From: Treponema sp.
GTDB taxonomy: Bacteria; Spirochaetota; Spirochaetia; Treponematales; Breznakiellaceae
NCBI GenBank assembly: GCA_031272575.1
Contig: JAISTO010000165.1
Location: forward strand, 1 to 6,615
Reading direction: 5' to 3'
Length of the DNA stretch: 6,615 bases
The notes under the pieces are model-generated. The model did not search any database. It was given only the letters and a program-made list of their open reading frames with translations, and was not told the origin of the DNA. Within the stretch, counting starts at the first letter, position 1. The number at the start of each line of letters is the position of its first letter. Below, one piece after another: positions 5,424 through 6,615 of this stretch. A program made the translations under genes and the position numbers.

Positions 5424-5598
5424 AAAGTGAGCCCACCCCGAAAACAAGGAATCTTTAAAACAGTCCACAGATAGCGTAACCATGTTGCGTCACCAATTAA
5501 AGACACGATTAGTAAATCTGTGACGCAACGAAGTTGCGCTATCTGTGTCCATCTGTGGATAAATTCCTAATCCTGACTTTTCGGAGGAGACTCACTTT
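5424..5598. mobile_element. 175-bp imperfect palindromic element (MITE-like or foldback repeat)
   Basis: Two arms run towards each other around a 26-nt spacer (5494-5519). The inner blocks are exact: GTTGCGTCAC (5484-5493) with GTGACGCAAC (5520-5529), and CACAGATAGCG (5466-5476) with CGCTATCTGTG (5537-5547). Over the inner 28 bp the arms match at 24 positions. Homology continues outward with small indels: the left arm has AGGAATCTTTA and CCGAAAA, the right arm read in reverse has AGGAATTTA and CCGAAAA, and both end in AAAGTGAG (5424-5431 and, reversed, 5591-5598). ATCTGTG is repeated again at 5551-5557. It contains no coding frame of note. Each arm can also fold alone, for example CGCAAC-GAA-GTTGCG (5524-5538). 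No transposase is nearby and no target-site duplication was verified, so calling it mobile is inference. Confidence 0.6.
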
Positions 5599-5624
5599 GT
5601 GACGGGAAACGTACTACCGGCTTT

Positions 5625-5667
5625 AAGGCGCCGCTAAACAGTCTGCGAGGCTTTTTAGCGGCGCCTT
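5625..5667. repeat. Strong 14-bp-stem hairpin
   Basis: AAGGCGCCGCTAAA (5625-5638) and TTTAGCGGCGCCTT (5654-5667) are perfect complements with a 15-nt loop, which can itself pair AGTCT with AGGCT (one G-U). No T-run follows on either strand, so it is not a standard terminator. It begins 26 bp after the palindromic element and lies 70 bp before the orphan ribosome-binding site. A REP-like repeat or a structured RNA segment are possible readings. Confidence 0.7.
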
Positions 5668-5695
5668 GCAGCGCAGAGGCGCTATAGGCGCTTCA

Positions 5696-5713
5696 CATAC
5701 CCGTATGGGTGTG
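5696..5713 (+). repeat. Short hairpin upstream of the orphan ribosome-binding site
   Basis: CATACCC (5696-5702) pairs with GGGTGTG (5707-5713), with one G-U, around GTAT. It ends 14 nt before the AAGGAGG at 5726-5732 and could modulate access to it if this region is transcribed. Confidence 0.4.
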
Positions 5714-5740
5714 CATCTTAATGGGAAGGAGGCTTAATGT

Positions 5741-5821
5741 ATGAGTTTTGCAATAGTTATACGCATTACCCGTAACACCGTTTTGCGTATTCAATTAAGT
5801 ATTTGTGTCAAATTAGCGTAG
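5741..5821 (+). CDS. Possible 26-residue small ORF behind a perfect Shine-Dalgarno
   Basis: AAGGAGG (5726-5732) precedes two ATGs. The one at 5741 has 8-nt spacing and gives 26 codons ending in TAG at 5819-5821. The one at 5737 has 4-nt spacing and gives only 12 codons. The 26-residue peptide begins MSFAIVIRITRN and is basic (R8, R11, R16, K24, no acidic residues) with many branched aliphatic residues, so it could sit at a membrane. No family is recognised. The stretch is AT-rich (about 37% GC) and lies between hairpins and the terminator at 5910-5952. It may be a real small protein, a leader peptide or the eroded start of a lost gene. Confidence 0.3.
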   Translation: MSFAIVIRITRNTVLRIQLSICVKLA

Positions 5822-5839
5822 GCAAGTGTGATGACTGTT

Positions 5840-5869
5840 TTGCGGCATTACCGAGTATTGCCTTATTAT
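5840..5869 (+). promoter_or_regulatory. Weak promoter candidate before an orphan terminator
   Basis: TTGCGG (5840-5845), an 18-nt spacer and TATTAT (5864-5869) resemble sigma70 boxes, with 3 of 6 and 5 of 6 matches. If used, transcription from about 5876 would end at the terminator at 5910-5952, giving a small RNA of roughly 75 nt. In AT-rich DNA such matches arise by chance, so confidence is low. Confidence 0.2.
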
Positions 5870-5909
5870 GAGTCAATTTTTTTACGAGTAGTATAACTAT
5901 TGTTATTTT

Positions 5910-5952
5910 GCCCCCGGCCCCGGCCACAAGCCGCAGGCAGGGGGCTTTTTTT
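5910..5952 (+). terminator. Strong rho-independent terminator
   Basis: GCCCCC (5910-5915) pairs with GGGGGC (5940-5945). Inside, GCC (5917-5919) pairs with GGC (5936-5938) and CGGC (5921-5924) with GCCG (5930-5933) around a CACAA loop. Seven T residues follow directly (5946-5952). It clearly serves plus-strand transcription, yet the nearest annotated upstream gene ends at 5295. Something transcribed between 5296 and 5910, or a very long lipoprotein 3' UTR, must use it. It also insulates the toxin-antitoxin genes from upstream transcription. Confidence 0.85.
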
Positions 5953-6055
5953 GAGGGCGCACGCCGCCGGAACCGGAGACAAGGATGCCCTGGCTCTGAT
6001 CAGAGAGAATGCGATTCGAGCGGAAAGAATGACAAGCGCGGACGTACCCGCGACT
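5953..6055. other. Non-coding stretch, possible coding remnant
   Basis: No intact gene is seen. One plus-strand frame (5978-6046) reads like ordinary protein, including DKDALALIRENAIRAERM, with no plausible start codon or Shine-Dalgarno, and it runs into the heptad array. It may be a decayed gene end. CTCTGATCAGAG (5994-6005) is a perfect 12-bp palindrome, and CGCGG/CCGCG (6037-6041, 6048-6052) is a small hairpin. Confidence 0.3.
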
Positions 6056-6090
6056 ACTCCCCACTTCCCACTCCCTATTCCCTACTCCCC
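6056..6090 (+). repeat. Heptanucleotide repeat array, 5 units
   Basis: There are five contiguous 7-mers: ACTCCCC, ACTTCCC, ACTCCCT, ATTCCCT, ACTCCCC. The array is in the same orientation as 4485-4512 and opposite to 4383-4403. It ends 43 bp before the toxin start, directly upstream of its putative promoter. Confidence 0.85.
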
Positions 6091-6098
6091 ATGACCCC

Positions 6099-6127
6099 TT
6101 GCACAAAAGCCCCGCTTACCATAAGAT
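6099..6127 (+). promoter_or_regulatory. Putative toxin-antitoxin promoter and operator
   Basis: TTGCAC (6099-6104), a 17-nt spacer and TAAGAT (6122-6127) form a modest sigma70-like promoter (3 of 6 and 4 of 6 matches). The predicted start falls at about 6134, on the A of the toxin ATG. CTTA-CCA-TAAG (6115-6125) is a short inverted repeat overlapping the -10 box, where a helix-turn-helix antitoxin could bind and repress. The promoter and operator assignment is inference. Confidence 0.4.
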
Positions 6128-6133
6128 CTCCTC

Positions 6134-6508
6134 ATGCGGATATTCAAGACTACCTGGTTCGACCGCTTTGCCGCAAAAGAGGCCATCAGCGACGATGAAC
6201 TGCGAAGCGTCGTGAACGAGTTGGAGGCAGGGCAGCCTGACGCGAACCTGGGCGGCGATGTTTTCAAGATGCGTCTCGCGAGGCCGGGCGCGGGGAAGTC
6301 CGGCGGGTATCGGGTGGTCGTGTTTTTCAGGGCCGGCGAGAGGACGTTCTTCGTGTATGGTTTCGCGAAATCGGACCGGGGAAACCTAAGCAGAAGGCAA
6401 CTAAAAGATTTTAAGACGGCTGCAAAAAGGTCTCTTGCTTATACCGATGCGCAGATTGATCAACTGATCAAGACTCACTGGTTCATAGAAGTTAAGGAGG
6501 AAACATGA
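6134..6508 (+). CDS. RelE/HigB-like type II toxin
   Basis: This 124-residue protein belongs, by eye, to the RelE/HigB-like toxin family that sits upstream of a helix-turn-helix antitoxin. Members are thought to cut mRNA, usually at the ribosome. Family features visible are the opening MRIFKTTWFDRFA (1-13), LGGDVFKMRLARPG (39-52), KSGGYRVVVFFRAGE (55-69) and FFVYGFAKSDRGNL (72-85), with basic residues R50, K55, R60 and K79 available for RNA contact or catalysis. An overall length near 110-125 is normal. No Shine-Dalgarno precedes the ATG: the upstream bases are pyrimidine-rich (TCTCCTC), and the candidate promoter would put the transcript start on the ATG. The stop overlaps the antitoxin start by 4 nt (ATGA). 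GC content falls from about 70% mid-gene to about 43% near the end, a sign of mosaic or recent arrival. Confidence 0.87.
   Translation: MRIFKTTWFDRFAAKEAISDDELRSVVNELEAGQPDANLGGDVFKMRLARPGAGKSGGYRVVVFFRAGERTFFVYGFAKSDRGNLSRRQLKDFKTAAKRSLAYTDAQIDQLIKTHWFIEVKEET
6494..6500 (+). promoter_or_regulatory. Antitoxin ribosome-binding site inside the toxin gene
   Basis: AAGGAGG is followed by AAAC and the ATG at 6505. This strong site contrasts with the absence of any such site for the toxin and uses the same 4-nt spacing seen at rpsB and uppS. Confidence 0.8.
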
Positions 6509-6615
6509 AACAGTATCGTGATGAAATTGCCATGGTGTGCCATGAAATGATGAAAGCGGGACAGAGCATAGGGGCAGTCAGTGACGCCGAGATGCAGAAG
6601 TTTGAAAAGCATTGC
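6505..6615 (+). CDS. Antitoxin partner, N-terminal part only
   Basis: Thirty-seven codons are visible before the window ends, with no stop. The peptide begins MKQYRDEIAMVCHEMMKAGQ and reaches E29-M30-Q31-K32-F33-E34-K35-H36-C37. This matches the N-terminal helix pattern I know from antitoxins partnered with this toxin family, where a conserved block of the form TM-(R/x)-(E/x)-F-(D/E)-x-x-C precedes an XRE-type DNA-binding domain. That domain should lie beyond 6615. It would bind the toxin and repress the shared promoter. It overlaps the toxin stop by 4 nt and has its own strong Shine-Dalgarno. It is partial at the 3' end; whether it is intact cannot be judged. Confidence 0.8.
   Translation, partial: MKQYRDEIAMVCHEMMKAGQSIGAVSDAEMQKFEKHC

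Noticed and set aside
5625..5667. Integron attC site
   Set aside because: The stem is long, but GCTAAAC and TTTTAGC do not fit the RYYYAAC/GTTRRRY core sites, and no integrase or cassette is present.
4485..6090. CRISPR array
   Set aside because: The repeats are contiguous 7-mers without spacers, and no cas gene is present.

Overview
The window looks like a chromosomal segment from a spirochaete related to Treponema. The clearest sign is the gene order rpsB-tsf-frr-uppS-cdsA with no pyrH between tsf and frr, which from memory is the Treponema order. Ribosomal protein S2 also reads like treponemal S2. The species cannot be named from the sequence alone. The operon is GC-rich, with many stretches at 65-80%. 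The region to its right is mixed, about 37-48% GC in places, and looks like accessory DNA.

Positions 81-4355, read on the minus strand, hold one housekeeping operon. It runs from a good sigma70-type promoter (4327-4355) through a leader of about 158 nt with two tandem hairpins, then rpsB (S2), tsf (EF-Ts), frr (ribosome recycling factor), uppS (undecaprenyl diphosphate synthase) and cdsA (CDP-diglyceride synthetase). A hairpin follows directly after cdsA. From tsf to cdsA the genes are coupled by a 1-nt gap, a 1-nt overlap and a 4-nt overlap. Only rpsB-tsf has a real spacer (128 nt), and it carries two hairpins that could set relative expression. The operon joins protein synthesis with the lipid carrier for peptidoglycan and the activated precursor for phospholipids.

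Positions 4356-6130, between the operon promoter and the toxin-antitoxin genes, hold one clear gene: a small PEGA-like lipoprotein (4918-5295, +) of lower GC content. The rest is dense in structured DNA: heptanucleotide repeat arrays (4383-4403 inverted, 4485-4512, 6056-6090), a 109-bp nested inverted repeat (4383-4491), a 14-bp tandem duplication, a hairpin-rich leader before the lipoprotein, a 175-bp imperfect palindrome (5424-5598), a 14-bp-stem hairpin (5625-5667), an AT-rich stretch with an orphan Shine-Dalgarno and a 26-codon frame (5741-5821), and a strong orphan rho-independent terminator (5910-5952). The repeats and orphan signals are the best candidates for something undescribed.

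Positions 6134-6615 (+) hold a toxin-first type II toxin-antitoxin pair: a complete RelE/HigB-like toxin and the first 37 codons of its antitoxin, cut by the window edge. The toxin has no Shine-Dalgarno and may be leaderless, while the antitoxin has a strong one and overlaps the toxin by 4 nt. That arrangement would favour making excess antitoxin.
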